A DNA stretch of 21,812 nt from JBCDGH01 sp038751365. Its GTDB lineage: Bacteria; Patescibacteriota; JACMRA01. A program made the position numbers and the translations under genes. Location of the stretch: contig JBCDGH010000020.1 in NCBI GenBank assembly GCA_038751365.1, positions 1 through 21,812 of the forward strand, written 5' to 3'. The notes under the pieces were generated by a model, which saw only the letters and a list, made by a program, of their open reading frames with translations, did no database searches and had not been told where the DNA came from. Position 1 is the stretch's first letter. Each line of letters opens with the position of its first letter. Positions 8,240 to 15,544 of the stretch are shown here, piece by piece.

Positions 8240-9748
8240 ATGCTTGCTAAAAATATTCTAACTTCTTTTCTAGCTATTTCCATGGTCTCCATAGCTACCT
8301 TAAGTCTGCCTTCTGTAGAAATATCTGCTTCTACTAATGGTAGAATTACAATAACCAACAATGCAACAGGCGACCCCGGCGTCGTTAGTAACTTTTTTTT
8401 ATGTATTGATGACGAGCTTATCACACGACCAAATATTACTCCAGGAGATACAGTGTCTAGAGACCTAGCTCCAGGTGACTACAGGGTAAAAATCCTCAAA
8501 GGTGTAGTAACTAATGCTTGTTTAGTAGATACAACTAACAACCCAGGTGTTTTATTCGAGCAAGATGTTACTGTAACCGAAAATAATACAACAGAAGTGA
8601 GCATAACCGGTAGTAATGTAGTGGTTGACCCAGTATGGGATGTTTCCACTGACCAGAGAATAAATAGCTTTAATATGCCTAATAATAGCTTTGGTATATT
8701 CGTGCCGTCAAGTAATGGGAACTCTCCATTTACTGATTTATCTAGTGAAGACCCAATGTGTGTCAATGGAATACTTTCATACCCTACTTCTAGAGAAACA
8801 CAAGTGTCAGTAGCAGGAACGCTGGGTTATATCAATGTTTTCTCAGCAACAAGCCCTTTCTCTACAATATCTTATGGTAAATCTGTTAGCATTTTGGATG
8901 CTGATTGCGATATGCAAACTCTTTATCCAAGTGTATATCCTAGAACCATTGCTATCAATAATGATCCTAATTCTAGCACCACTGGTCAATTAGTATATGA
9001 AGTTACTCAAGATCCTCAGGGCTTGGTCAATAAAACTATACCTGGACTAAATTTTACAGTTAACTCAAATGCTGGAATTATTGATCAAACACCAATGGAA
9101 ACTGATACAGACTCTGACGGCACATCAGATATAAAAGAGAATAGCTCACCAAATAACGGAGATGCAAATAATGACAGCATTCAAGATTCTACACAGCAAG
9201 AAGTGGTATCTGCCTCTTCAGTAGCTGGTTATGTATCTACACAAGTTAATCCACAATGTGGAATTACTGGTGAATTTCCAGCGATTACTTATGATCCGTC
9301 TTTCAATATCCAGATTCAGGACTCAGAGTATGATTATCCAGGAGGTTTAGTTAGTTTAAATATGCCATGTTCTCAAGCTAACGTGAAAATTATATGGTAT
9401 GGAATTGAAGCTGGTCAAGACTACATATATAGAAAGTATGGACCTACTACTCCTGGAGATAGATCAACATTTGCGTGGTATGACTATCCAGCTACAATTA
9501 CTGAAGAAATGGTTGGAGGGGAAAATGTAGTAACTGCTGAATTTACTTTAAACGATGGTCAATTTGGTGACGACACTGGTGTAGATAGCCTTATAATAGA
9601 TCCAGGAGGGTTAGCAGTAAAGAAGACTACGACAATGCCTTTGATCAGAAGTGGTGGTGCTCAGCTTGGAGTAGCTATAGGAATGGTGCTGGCTAGTTTT
9701 ATATTATTCATGCTAAGATCAGTAAGTTTCAGTAAACGAGAAGAGTAA
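8240..9748 (+). CDS. Cell-surface protein with choice-of-anchor U domain and C-terminal membrane anchor
   Basis: This 502-residue protein is exported by an N-terminal signal peptide (about 5-31). The next 250 residues are beta-rich and not recognised. Residues 287-318 (ETDTDSDGTSD, then NNGDANNDSIQD) form a thrombospondin-type-3-like, probably calcium-binding stretch. Residues about 320-462 match the choice-of-anchor U domain: YRKYGPTTPG, FAWYDYP, and LNDGQFGDDTGVDSLIIDPGG. The C-terminus carries LIRSGG, a hydrophobic helix (about 474-492) and a charged tail SKREE, the layout of a sorting signal but without LPXTG. It is probably displayed on the cell surface. The ATG at 8240 follows a TATATAT stretch and lacks a Shine-Dalgarno. 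It is a single-gene unit ended by a clear terminator. Confidence 0.82.
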   Translation: MLAKNILTSFLAISMVSIATLSLPSVEISASTNGRITITNNATGDPGVVSNFFLCIDDELITRPNITPGDTVSRDLAPGDYRVKILKGVVTNACLVDTTNNPGVLFEQDVTVTENNTTEVSITGSNVVVDPVWDVSTDQRINSFNMPNNSFGIFVPSSNGNSPFTDLSSEDPMCVNGILSYPTSRETQVSVAGTLGYINVFSATSPFSTISYGKSVSILDADCDMQTLYPSVYPRTIAINNDPNSSTTGQLVYEVTQDPQGLVNKTIPGLNFTVNSNAGIIDQTPMETDTDSDGTSDIKENSSPNNGDANNDSIQDSTQQEVVSASSVAGYVSTQVNPQCGITGEFPAITYDPSFNIQIQDSEYDYPGGLVSLNMPCSQANVKIIWYGIEAGQDYIYRKYGPTTPGDRSTFAWYDYPATITEEMVGGENVVTAEFTLNDGQFGDDTGVDSLIIDPGGLAVKKTTTMPLIRSGGAQLGVAIGMVLASFILFMLRSVSFSKREE

Positions 9749-9780
9749 AGAAAGTTCTTTTTTAACAATATAAGATAAGA

Positions 9781-9806
9781 CAGCTCCAACGATTGGAGTT
9801 GTTTTT
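9781..9806 (+). terminator. Intrinsic terminator of the surface protein gene
   Basis: CAGCTCCAA (9781-9789) pairs with TTGGAGTTG (9793-9801), nine pairs including one G-T, with a CGA loop, followed by TTTTT. The T-run overlaps the stop codon of the convergent SanA-like gene. Confidence 0.85.
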
Positions 9807-10395
9807 ATTTGCGAAAACTTATATCTACAAGCGCTTTCCAACTAGCTAGCACTTCTCTCAAAAGTCCATAATTCGTGGTTCTTTGATTACTTTGCTCAGC
9901 TATTTGTGCGCTCACGTCTAGACCAACACTTTGACATATGAAGACACTTCTACTCATGTGAAAAGCTTGCGTCACTAGCACTACACTATCTAATTTGAAC
10001 TCCCTATAAGCATTTTTGCAACTCTCAAAAGTGCTGTTTCCTCTATAATCAGCTTTTATATTATCCTGTTTAACTTGATTATCTAGCAAATAATTAACCA
10101 TGACTTTAGTTTCATTGTAAAACACCTCATTTCCATTTCCAGATACTAGTATAGTATCCACTTTACCTCCAAAATATAGCTCTAAAGCCTTATCTAAACG
10201 ATTTTTAAGCACTCTAGAGGGTCTGCAATTAAATTTACTATTAGATTCACATATAATACCAGCCCCCAAAACTAAAGCAGTTTGCGAACTAACTGAGTTA
10301 GAGTATGCCAAGCTAGCAGTACCAGTGAAGTAAGCAAAAGGAAGTATAGCAATTGTGTAACAAAAAATAAAAAATTTTAATAGTTTTGAAGTCAT
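9805..10395 (-). CDS. SanA/YdcF-like DUF218 membrane-associated protein
   Basis: From the ATG at 10395 the protein has 196 residues. An upstream in-frame TTG at 10407 would add four; I prefer ATG. The N-terminus has one hydrophobic segment (signal anchor). The DUF218 domain follows, with ALVLGAGI, NRLDKALELY, ILVSGNG, and a central NSTFESCKNA that matches the conserved active-site-like region, then VTQAFHMSRSVFIC. The ending YGLLREVLASWKALVD matches the SanA type, linked in enterobacteria to envelope barrier function (vancomycin exclusion). The enzymatic activity of the family is not settled. It lies 14 bp downstream of the ComM-like gene and is surely co-transcribed with it. Confidence 0.85.
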   Translation of the reverse strand: MTSKLLKFFIFCYTIAILPFAYFTGTASLAYSNSVSSQTALVLGAGIICESNSKFNCRPSRVLKNRLDKALELYFGGKVDTILVSGNGNEVFYNETKVMVNYLLDNQVKQDNIKADYRGNSTFESCKNAYREFKLDSVVLVTQAFHMSRSVFICQSVGLDVSAQIAEQSNQRTTNYGLLREVLASWKALVDISFRK

Positions 10396-10409
10396 TTTAA
10401 TAATCAAGC

Positions 10410-11948
10410 TTAGCCTAGCTTGCTTCTGTACTGCAAACTTTCAGCCAAATCAGCCTTACTGATATTATCGTGTTTTGACAAGTCAGCAATCGTTCTAGCT
10501 ACTTTCAACACTCGCATATAACTTCTTGCAGATAGTTCAAATTTATCCACTGCTTGAGCTAATAGCTTTTTACTTTCAGAATCCAGTTCGCAATACCTAT
10601 CAACCATTGGTAAAGACATCTCAGAATTAGTTTCAAACGATTCCTTCCTGTATCTTTGTATTTGTATGTCCCTTGATTCTTGAACCCTAGCTCTGATTGT
10701 ACTTGAGCTTTCATCCAACTCTTTATCTTGCAATTCATTGGATCCAACTCTATTAACATTGATTTGCAAATCTATTCGGTCTAGTATCGGGCCACTAAAT
10801 TTAGATTGATAACGATTTATAGCACTTTGACTCGCCTTACTATAATCCTCGCTGGGTTTATTATAACCACTTGGTGTAGGATTAGCTGCAGCTATCAAAT
10901 AGAACCTACTTGGGTAAGTTACCGAGCCAGTAGCTCTTGCAATACTCACATAACCATCTTCCAAAGGCTGTCTTAGACACTCAATGGATTGCCTACTAAA
11001 TTCTGGAAACTCGTCCAAAAATAAAACACCTCTATTTGATAAAGATATTTCACCAGGCTTTAACCTGGAGCCTCCTCCAACTAAGGCTATATGAGAAGCA
11101 GAATGATGAGGAGATCTGAAAGGTCTCTTGGTTACAATAACGTTGTCTTTGAGTAAGCCTGCTACTGAATAAATCTGAGTCACATCAAGAATTTCTTTTT
11201 CAGTCATAGTTGGTAATATGGTCGGATAACTTCTAGCTAATAAAGTTTTACCCGAACCTGGCTCTCCGATCAATAAAACATTATGCCCACCACTGGCAGC
11301 AATTTCTAAGGCTCTTTTAACTACTCCCTGACCTTTGATATAAGCCATATCATTAGATAGAAGACCATCTTGAAGATCAAGCTTAGAACTTGACGTTAAC
11401 TTTTTCAGATTAATAGGCTCAACGACTTTCAAATACTCATCTCCATTAAGATGTTTAACCAGTGCTTGTAAGGTTGATATGCCATAAATACTAATTCCAG
11501 ATACTAGCGCTGCTTCTCGCACATTTGCAGTTGGGATATAAATACTTCTATAACCCTTTTCTTTCGCCCATAAACATAAAGTCAAAACTCCGTTAACAGA
11601 TCTTAGGTGACCATCTAGAGACAGCTCTCCTACGAATAGGCTTTGATTATCTATACTAGATTTAATTGCTCCGGTAAGCTTCAAAATGCTTATAGCTATG
11701 GGAAGGTCAAATGATGAACCAGATTTTATTATATCTGCAGGTGCAAGATTGATTGTTACCTTCCCTAATGGATAGTCAAACCCACTTTGCTTGACACTTG
11801 ATTTTATCCTTTCCCTACTCTCCTGAACCGCTTTGTCAGGTAATCCAACCATCACTGTAGCAGGCAAACCCGGGTGAATACCTGTTTCTACTTCTATCTT
11901 TTGAGCTTTCAAACCTAACGTAGTAACAGTAAAAATTTTCGTAATCAT
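10410..11948 (-). CDS. comM: YifB/ComM family AAA+ ATPase (Mg chelatase-like)
   Basis: This 512-residue protein has the complete ComM layout: an N-terminal Lon-protease-like ChlI domain (1 to about 165, with GLPDKAVQESRERI near 35-48), an AAA+ domain with Walker A GEPGSGKT (228-235) and Walker B GVLFLDEF (307-314), and a C-terminal Mg-chelatase-type domain with ARSYMRVLKVARTIADL. RPFRSPHHSAS (275-285) is a family hallmark. ComM is a hexameric helicase that drives branch migration when incoming DNA recombines during natural transformation, so the gene fits a cell able to take up DNA. It is followed closely by the SanA-like gene, and the small membrane-protein gene lies 68 bp upstream. ATG start, no Shine-Dalgarno. 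Confidence 0.95.
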   Translation of the reverse strand: MITKIFTVTTLGLKAQKIEVETGIHPGLPATVMVGLPDKAVQESRERIKSSVKQSGFDYPLGKVTINLAPADIIKSGSSFDLPIAISILKLTGAIKSSIDNQSLFVGELSLDGHLRSVNGVLTLCLWAKEKGYRSIYIPTANVREAALVSGISIYGISTLQALVKHLNGDEYLKVVEPINLKKLTSSSKLDLQDGLLSNDMAYIKGQGVVKRALEIAASGGHNVLLIGEPGSGKTLLARSYPTILPTMTEKEILDVTQIYSVAGLLKDNVIVTKRPFRSPHHSASHIALVGGGSRLKPGEISLSNRGVLFLDEFPEFSRQSIECLRQPLEDGYVSIARATGSVTYPSRFYLIAAANPTPSGYNKPSEDYSKASQSAINRYQSKFSGPILDRIDLQINVNRVGSNELQDKELDESSSTIRARVQESRDIQIQRYRKESFETNSEMSLPMVDRYCELDSESKKLLAQAVDKFELSARSYMRVLKVARTIADLSKHDNISKADLAESLQYRSKLG

Positions 11949-12016
11949 TACGAACTAAGAGTATAAAACTATCCAATAGTCAAGAAACTTATAAGTATCA
12001 TTGTGCAACTATAACC

Positions 12017-12289
12017 CTAAAAGCTTGGTTGAATATTAGACTGAAAATTGCCATTAAAATCAAAGCTGAGACTACTGCTTCTTATATCTGAAGCTAGCCT
12101 CGAAAAGCTGAAAAACAAGAATACGCCGTTCACCAGAAATAAGACGCTGATAAAAGCTACAATAACTAAAGCATTTTTGGAATCATAACTTTTACGAAGT
12201 ATGTTAGTGAAGGCAAATATCAACATTACACAGATACAAAGACCCACAAAAGCTAATAAATAACCAAAAAAACCTATAATTAAGCTCAT
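12017..12289 (-). CDS. Small two-helix membrane protein, unknown function
   Basis: I do not recognise this 90-residue protein. It has two hydrophobic helices (about 3-30 and 41-63) joined by a short basic loop (RKSYDSKN). After them comes a polar tail rich in Ser, Phe and Asn. Its ATG directly abuts the TAG stop of the thioredoxin gene (TAGATG), so it is almost certainly translated by termination-reinitiation from it. The tight coupling suggests a functional link, for example a membrane partner of the thioredoxin, but nothing in the sequence proves this; it contains only one cysteine-bearing region (LCICV). Confidence 0.72.
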   Translation of the reverse strand: MSLIIGFFGYLLAFVGLCICVMLIFAFTNILRKSYDSKNALVIVAFISVLFLVNGVFLFFSFSRLASDIRSSSLSFDFNGNFQSNIQPSF

Positions 12290-12664
12290 CTACATGGATT
12301 TTGCTTTCTCCGCTAGCTCCAATAGCGCTTTCTTAAAGCTTAAAGATTCCATTGAACCAACTACCTCTCCGACTTTATGAGTATCTAAACCAAAGCTGCC
12401 GTCACCCTTAAACTTAACCACACTAAATGTCGGTATACTAGAAATTTTAAATTGATCAGAGACTTCAGGATTATTATCAACATCACATTGTACAATCTCG
12501 TAGTCAGCAAAATCAGTATCCTTCTCAAAACCTTCAAATATAGGCCCCATTACCTTACAAGGTGGACACCAGGTTGCCCAAAAATCAATAATTACTATCT
12601 TAGTAGTATTTTTGAGTTCATTAAATAAGGTTTGATCTAGGTTAGTAAGTGTAGTAGAAGACAT
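12290..12664 (-). CDS. Thioredoxin family protein with CPPC active site
   Basis: This 124-residue cytoplasmic protein has no signal peptide and the full thioredoxin fold: IVIIDFWATWCPPCKVMGP places the active-site cysteines at 33 and 36, and SIPTF carries the cis-proline (78). The CXXC dipeptide is PP instead of the usual GP, which in other thioredoxin-fold proteins shifts redox potential toward oxidase or isomerase activity; the effect here is unknown. It likely reduces or exchanges protein disulfides. A TATAAA box sits a few bases before the ATG. It is the first gene of a run thioredoxin, small membrane protein, comM, sanA-like. It follows the tRNA-Val gene. Confidence 0.92.
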   Translation of the reverse strand: MSSTTLTNLDQTLFNELKNTTKIVIIDFWATWCPPCKVMGPIFEGFEKDTDFADYEIVQCDVDNNPEVSDQFKISSIPTFSVVKFKGDGSFGLDTHKVGEVVGSMESLSFKKALLELAEKAKSM

Positions 12665-12728
12665 ATCTTTATACGGAATTTTAATATTATTGAAAGATTA
12701 GATTCGAAATTTTCTTTAAGAAATACTG

Positions 12729-12805
12729 TGGTGGGCGGTAGAGGATTCGAACCTCTGACCTTCTCGGTGTAAACGAGACGCGCTAACCAGCTGTGCCAAC
12801 CGCCC
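12729..12805 (-). tRNA. tRNA-Val (anticodon UAC), CCA encoded
   Basis: The 77-base sequence folds as a tRNA. The acceptor stem is GGGCGGT/ACCGCCC, the anticodon arm TCTCG-TTTACAC-CGAGA with anticodon TAC, and the T arm AGAGG-TTCGAAT-CCTCT. Discriminator A73 is followed by an encoded CCA. The D stem (GCAC/GCGC) has one A-C mismatch at 12-23. UAC reads valine codons. Confidence 0.97.
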
Positions 12806-12841
12806 AATTTTTAGTAACTTTGACTAGATCATCACTCAGTA

Positions 12842-12871
12842 AAATTAGCTTAATTTTCAAACTATTGTCAA
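12842..12871 (-). promoter_or_regulatory. Probable promoter of tRNA-Val
   Basis: On the minus strand a perfect TTGACA (12866-12871) is followed after 18 bases by TAATTT (12842-12847). The start point would lie about 30 bases before the tRNA, in the gap after the CMP-kinase-like gene. The -10 box is weak. Confidence 0.45.
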
Positions 12872-12891
12872 CACATATCTACATATTGAGG

Positions 12892-13716
12892 CTATATGAC
12901 GCTGTTGATATAGCTAAGAACGCTTTGAAAAACTTCGTCAATACTCATACCTGTAGTGTCAACAATCGCTGTGTCCTCAGTTATTGTTCCTAGATCTAAC
13001 CTATTCCAGGTTTCCCAATCTTTATCATTGCGCGCAATTATACCTTTGTTGAAGTTCTCAAGTAAAAGCTGTTTTTCAGATGCACTTTCTACATAATCAG
13101 GATCAGTAATTAGTTTTTTGTTAATATAAGATGCGTAGTATCTTTGAGCCATTTCGCTTTCTGAAGCATCTAGTAATAACCTAATAATTTTATAACCTCG
13201 CTCTTCTATACCAGTAATATATCTGGGATAGGCACCCCTACCATCTAGCACACAAGAGCAATTAATAGAACTCAAGAAATCTATCATTAGATCATAAAAC
13301 TTCTCTCTCAGATAGCTATTTGCAGAATAAGTTGCAACCTTACTATCTACTAAGGGACTTTTTAGGCTAACTCTATTGATAATATTCGAGTCGTACTTTA
13401 CCAAAAGTTGCTTTTCAGCTCCATGCACAACTTGTAATTTAGCAAGTACTAAGTCACTATTTTTATCTTCAAGACCAAGCCCTAAATCTTCATAAATCAA
13501 AGTAATAGCTCTCCAGATAAGACTAGATTCGACATTTGGTATACTTAATGCTGTAGCAAGATTAGAAGATAGAGTGCCTTTACCTGTACCAGCAAACCCA
13601 AAGACTCGAAATATAACATTATTTGGTAACCTATTAACTAGATCCTGTATTTCTGAATCAGTTATACTAGACTTATTAATTTTTACTCCAACGTCAGGCG
13701 GATAATACTTGGACAT
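12892..13716 (-). CDS. Divergent CMP kinase-like P-loop kinase
   Basis: This 274-residue protein has a P-loop GFAGTGKGT (40-48), then ESSLIWRAIT where CMP kinases have a nucleoside-binding Ser and Arg pair. LDGRGAYPRYI (about 168-178) replaces the usual DGRDIGTVVFP-like segment. Near the C-terminus ARNDKDWETWNRLDLG and AIVDTTGMSIDEVFQSV match the CMP kinase end. It probably phosphorylates CMP/dCMP or a related nucleotide, but key positions differ and the first 33 residues are an extension, so another small-molecule kinase is possible. It sits 15 bp downstream of the acidic-linker membrane protein gene and probably shares its transcript. ATG start, no Shine-Dalgarno. Confidence 0.75.
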   Translation of the reverse strand: MSKYYPPDVGVKINKSSITDSEIQDLVNRLPNNVIFRVFGFAGTGKGTLSSNLATALSIPNVESSLIWRAITLIYEDLGLGLEDKNSDLVLAKLQVVHGAEKQLLVKYDSNIINRVSLKSPLVDSKVATYSANSYLREKFYDLMIDFLSSINCSCVLDGRGAYPRYITGIEERGYKIIRLLLDASESEMAQRYYASYINKKLITDPDYVESASEKQLLLENFNKGIIARNDKDWETWNRLDLGTITEDTAIVDTTGMSIDEVFQSVLSYINSVI

Positions 13717-13731
13717 AATTTAAAGAGCCTA

Positions 13732-14439
13732 TTACTCAACTTCTTGCACTCGTAAGCTAGAAATACTTATTCTACCATCTTTTTCCACAATGCTAGTCAT
13801 TCTGTAAGTTTTACCTTCTTCTAGAGTTACTCCAGAAACATTAATAAAAGTTTCAGCCCCTTTAATAAGCTTTACTCCATCAGGAAAACCTGTATCCTCC
13901 ACTCTTATATCATATCTATTTAAACCACCGTCGAGAGGAGATGATTTAAGAACTTCAATGATTGCTTCGTCCTCAGCAAGGTCGCTCTCTTCGGAGTTTG
14001 TTTCAGTATCGTCTTGCTCCTCACTATCAACTGTAGAATCATTTTCACTAGTTTGAGATTCTTCAATTTCTTGAGATGTGGTAGCTGCAGAGCTGTTATC
14101 TGCTGGTCTATTTGATGATCTAGTTATAGGTGTAGTTGTGATAGAATTATTTGTTGCATCTTCATCGGTATCAGTCTCAGTCTCGTTATCACTATCTTGG
14201 CTTTCATTTAACATTGTATCACTCGATATATTATTAGCTACTGTGGTGGTACTAGTTTCTGTTTCGGAAGTTTCGGAATTGTTTGTCTCAGAGTTAGCAC
14301 TTCTTACCCCCTGGTCGATCAAGTATATTCCACCGAAGATGAGTAAAACAGCGGCTACAGCAACGATAATACTAACTGTATTTGATTTCTTTTCGTACAT
14401 ATGAACTTTTGTATCAGGTTTTTTAATATTTAATCTCAT
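13732..14439 (-). CDS. Membrane-anchored protein with acidic linker, unknown function
   Basis: I do not recognise the 235-residue product. A basic N-terminus is followed by one membrane helix (about 21-41). Residues 50-165 are a low-complexity linker made almost only of Ser, Thr, Asn, Glu and Asp. A compact C-terminal domain of about 70 residues follows (YDIRVEDTGFPDG, FINVSGVTLEEGKTYRM, ISISSLRVQEVE), which looks like a small beta-rich fold. By charge the N-terminus is inside and the domain outside, held away from the membrane by the linker. Met14 is an alternative start. It lies between lgt and the CMP-kinase-like gene and has its own likely promoter. A surface or wall-spanning role is inferred from architecture only. 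Confidence 0.8.
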   Translation of the reverse strand: MRLNIKKPDTKVHMYEKKSNTVSIIVAVAAVLLIFGGIYLIDQGVRSANSETNNSETSETETSTTTVANNISSDTMLNESQDSDNETETDTDEDATNNSITTTPITRSSNRPADNSSAATTSQEIEESQTSENDSTVDSEEQDDTETNSEESDLAEDEAIIEVLKSSPLDGGLNRYDIRVEDTGFPDGVKLIKGAETFINVSGVTLEEGKTYRMTSIVEKDGRISISSLRVQEVE

Positions 14440-14472
14440 TTTATCAGTTAATTAAGATAAAAACTTAATAAA

Positions 14473-14501
14473 TACATACATGATGGATATTTTTTTGGCA
14501 A
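14473..14501 (-). promoter_or_regulatory. Probable promoter of the acidic-linker protein gene
   Basis: On the minus strand TTGCCA (14496-14501) and TATGTA (14473-14478) are separated by 17 bases, one of the better promoter matches in the window. It starts just after the lgt stop codon (14510-14512). Confidence 0.5.
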
Positions 14502-14509
14502 GAGTAAAT

Positions 14510-15532
14510 TTAGACTTTTATTTCGACCATGGTCTTCTTAGAATAGATTACCTTACTTCTATAAAAAACTGTTACCACACCAATCAAAAATAATATTATA
14601 GCTGATACTTGACTGACATACAAAAACTCAAAAGTAAAAGGACCTAACTCCACAATTTCTGGTAAAGGTATTTTCAAAGCATCAAGTCTAAAAAACTCAG
14701 TCCCAAACCTAATCAAACCATAGCCCATAGCATATAACCCAAAAATAATTCCTGACCTTCTCAAAGTTAACTTTTCATAGAAGTATAACAATACTATTAA
14801 CAAAAAGAAGTTTGGTATAATTTCGTACAAAAAGGTTGGGTGAAAATAAGATTGCGTGGGATCAGTATATAAGTTAGCTGTCTGAGGCACATACATTTTC
14901 CAGTATGCAGAAGTCGGACCACCATAAGACTCATAGTTGAAGAAATTACCGAACCTACCGATTATTTGACCCAACAAAACTCCAGGAATCAAGACATCGG
15001 CAAATTCAAAAAAATTAAATTTAAACCTGCTACAATAACTCCACAAATACAATCCACAGGCTATTATCATACCAAATACTGCCAGTCCGCCTCTAGTTAT
15101 TTCTGTAAATATCTCAATAGGTACGTCTACAAATTGTTCCCAGTTTACAGCTACATAAAACAACCTAGCCCCTGCTAAACCTACAATAACCATACCCACA
15201 AACATTCTATCAATCGTGGTAGAAGCTATTCGATTGCGCTTAGATAAGTACAAAACTAAACTATACCCTGCCAGAAGTCCAGTAAGTATACATATAGAAT
15301 AGAATCTTATACTTACATTACCTATGGGGAAACTGACATCAAACAAGTCAAGGCTTTCGATAAAAAAAAGATCGATCTGCTGATTCAGTTTCCAATCACC
15401 ATTAAGAATCAAACTAAAAGGTATATATAGCAAAGCGCTTAATATAAAGCCTGTAGCCAAAAAAAATAGGCTTAGTTGTCTTACATTGAATCCGGCTTTT
15501 AGCCTTCGTAGATAATCTAAAAAATTTTTCAT
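14510..15532 (-). CDS. lgt: Prolipoprotein diacylglyceryl transferase
   Basis: Lgt transfers diacylglycerol from phosphatidylglycerol to the lipobox cysteine of prolipoproteins in the membrane. The 340-residue protein shows the family motifs in order: GLAGARLFYV (118-127), RGGLAVFG (147-154), the signature GRFGNFFNYESYG (192-204, with Arg193), HPTFLYE (231-237) and YGLIRFGTEFFRLD (271-284, with Arg275). It is longer than typical Lgt (about 260-300) because of an extra N-terminal helix (about 20-42) before the usual first segment. The position of E. coli His103 (in SFHGG) appears to be Phe153 here; some Gram-positive Lgt proteins also lack this His. It lies 12 bp downstream of the M23 peptidase gene, in one operon. 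Confidence 0.94.
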   Translation of the reverse strand: MKNFLDYLRRLKAGFNVRQLSLFFLATGFILSALLYIPFSLILNGDWKLNQQIDLFFIESLDLFDVSFPIGNVSIRFYSICILTGLLAGYSLVLYLSKRNRIASTTIDRMFVGMVIVGLAGARLFYVAVNWEQFVDVPIEIFTEITRGGLAVFGMIIACGLYLWSYCSRFKFNFFEFADVLIPGVLLGQIIGRFGNFFNYESYGGPTSAYWKMYVPQTANLYTDPTQSYFHPTFLYEIIPNFFLLIVLLYFYEKLTLRRSGIIFGLYAMGYGLIRFGTEFFRLDALKIPLPEIVELGPFTFEFLYVSQVSAIILFLIGVVTVFYRSKVIYSKKTMVEIKV

Positions 15533-15544
15533 ATACTAAAAAAA

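Noticed and set aside
8479..8766. 95-residue minus-strand frame inside the surface protein gene
   Set aside because: It is a shadow of a well-supported gene, with no motif, signal or spacing of its own.
14078..14404. 108-residue frame on the plus strand, rich in Val, Ser and Leu
   Set aside because: It is the antisense of the Ser/Thr/Glu/Asp codons of the acidic linker; low-complexity coding DNA leaves the opposite strand open.
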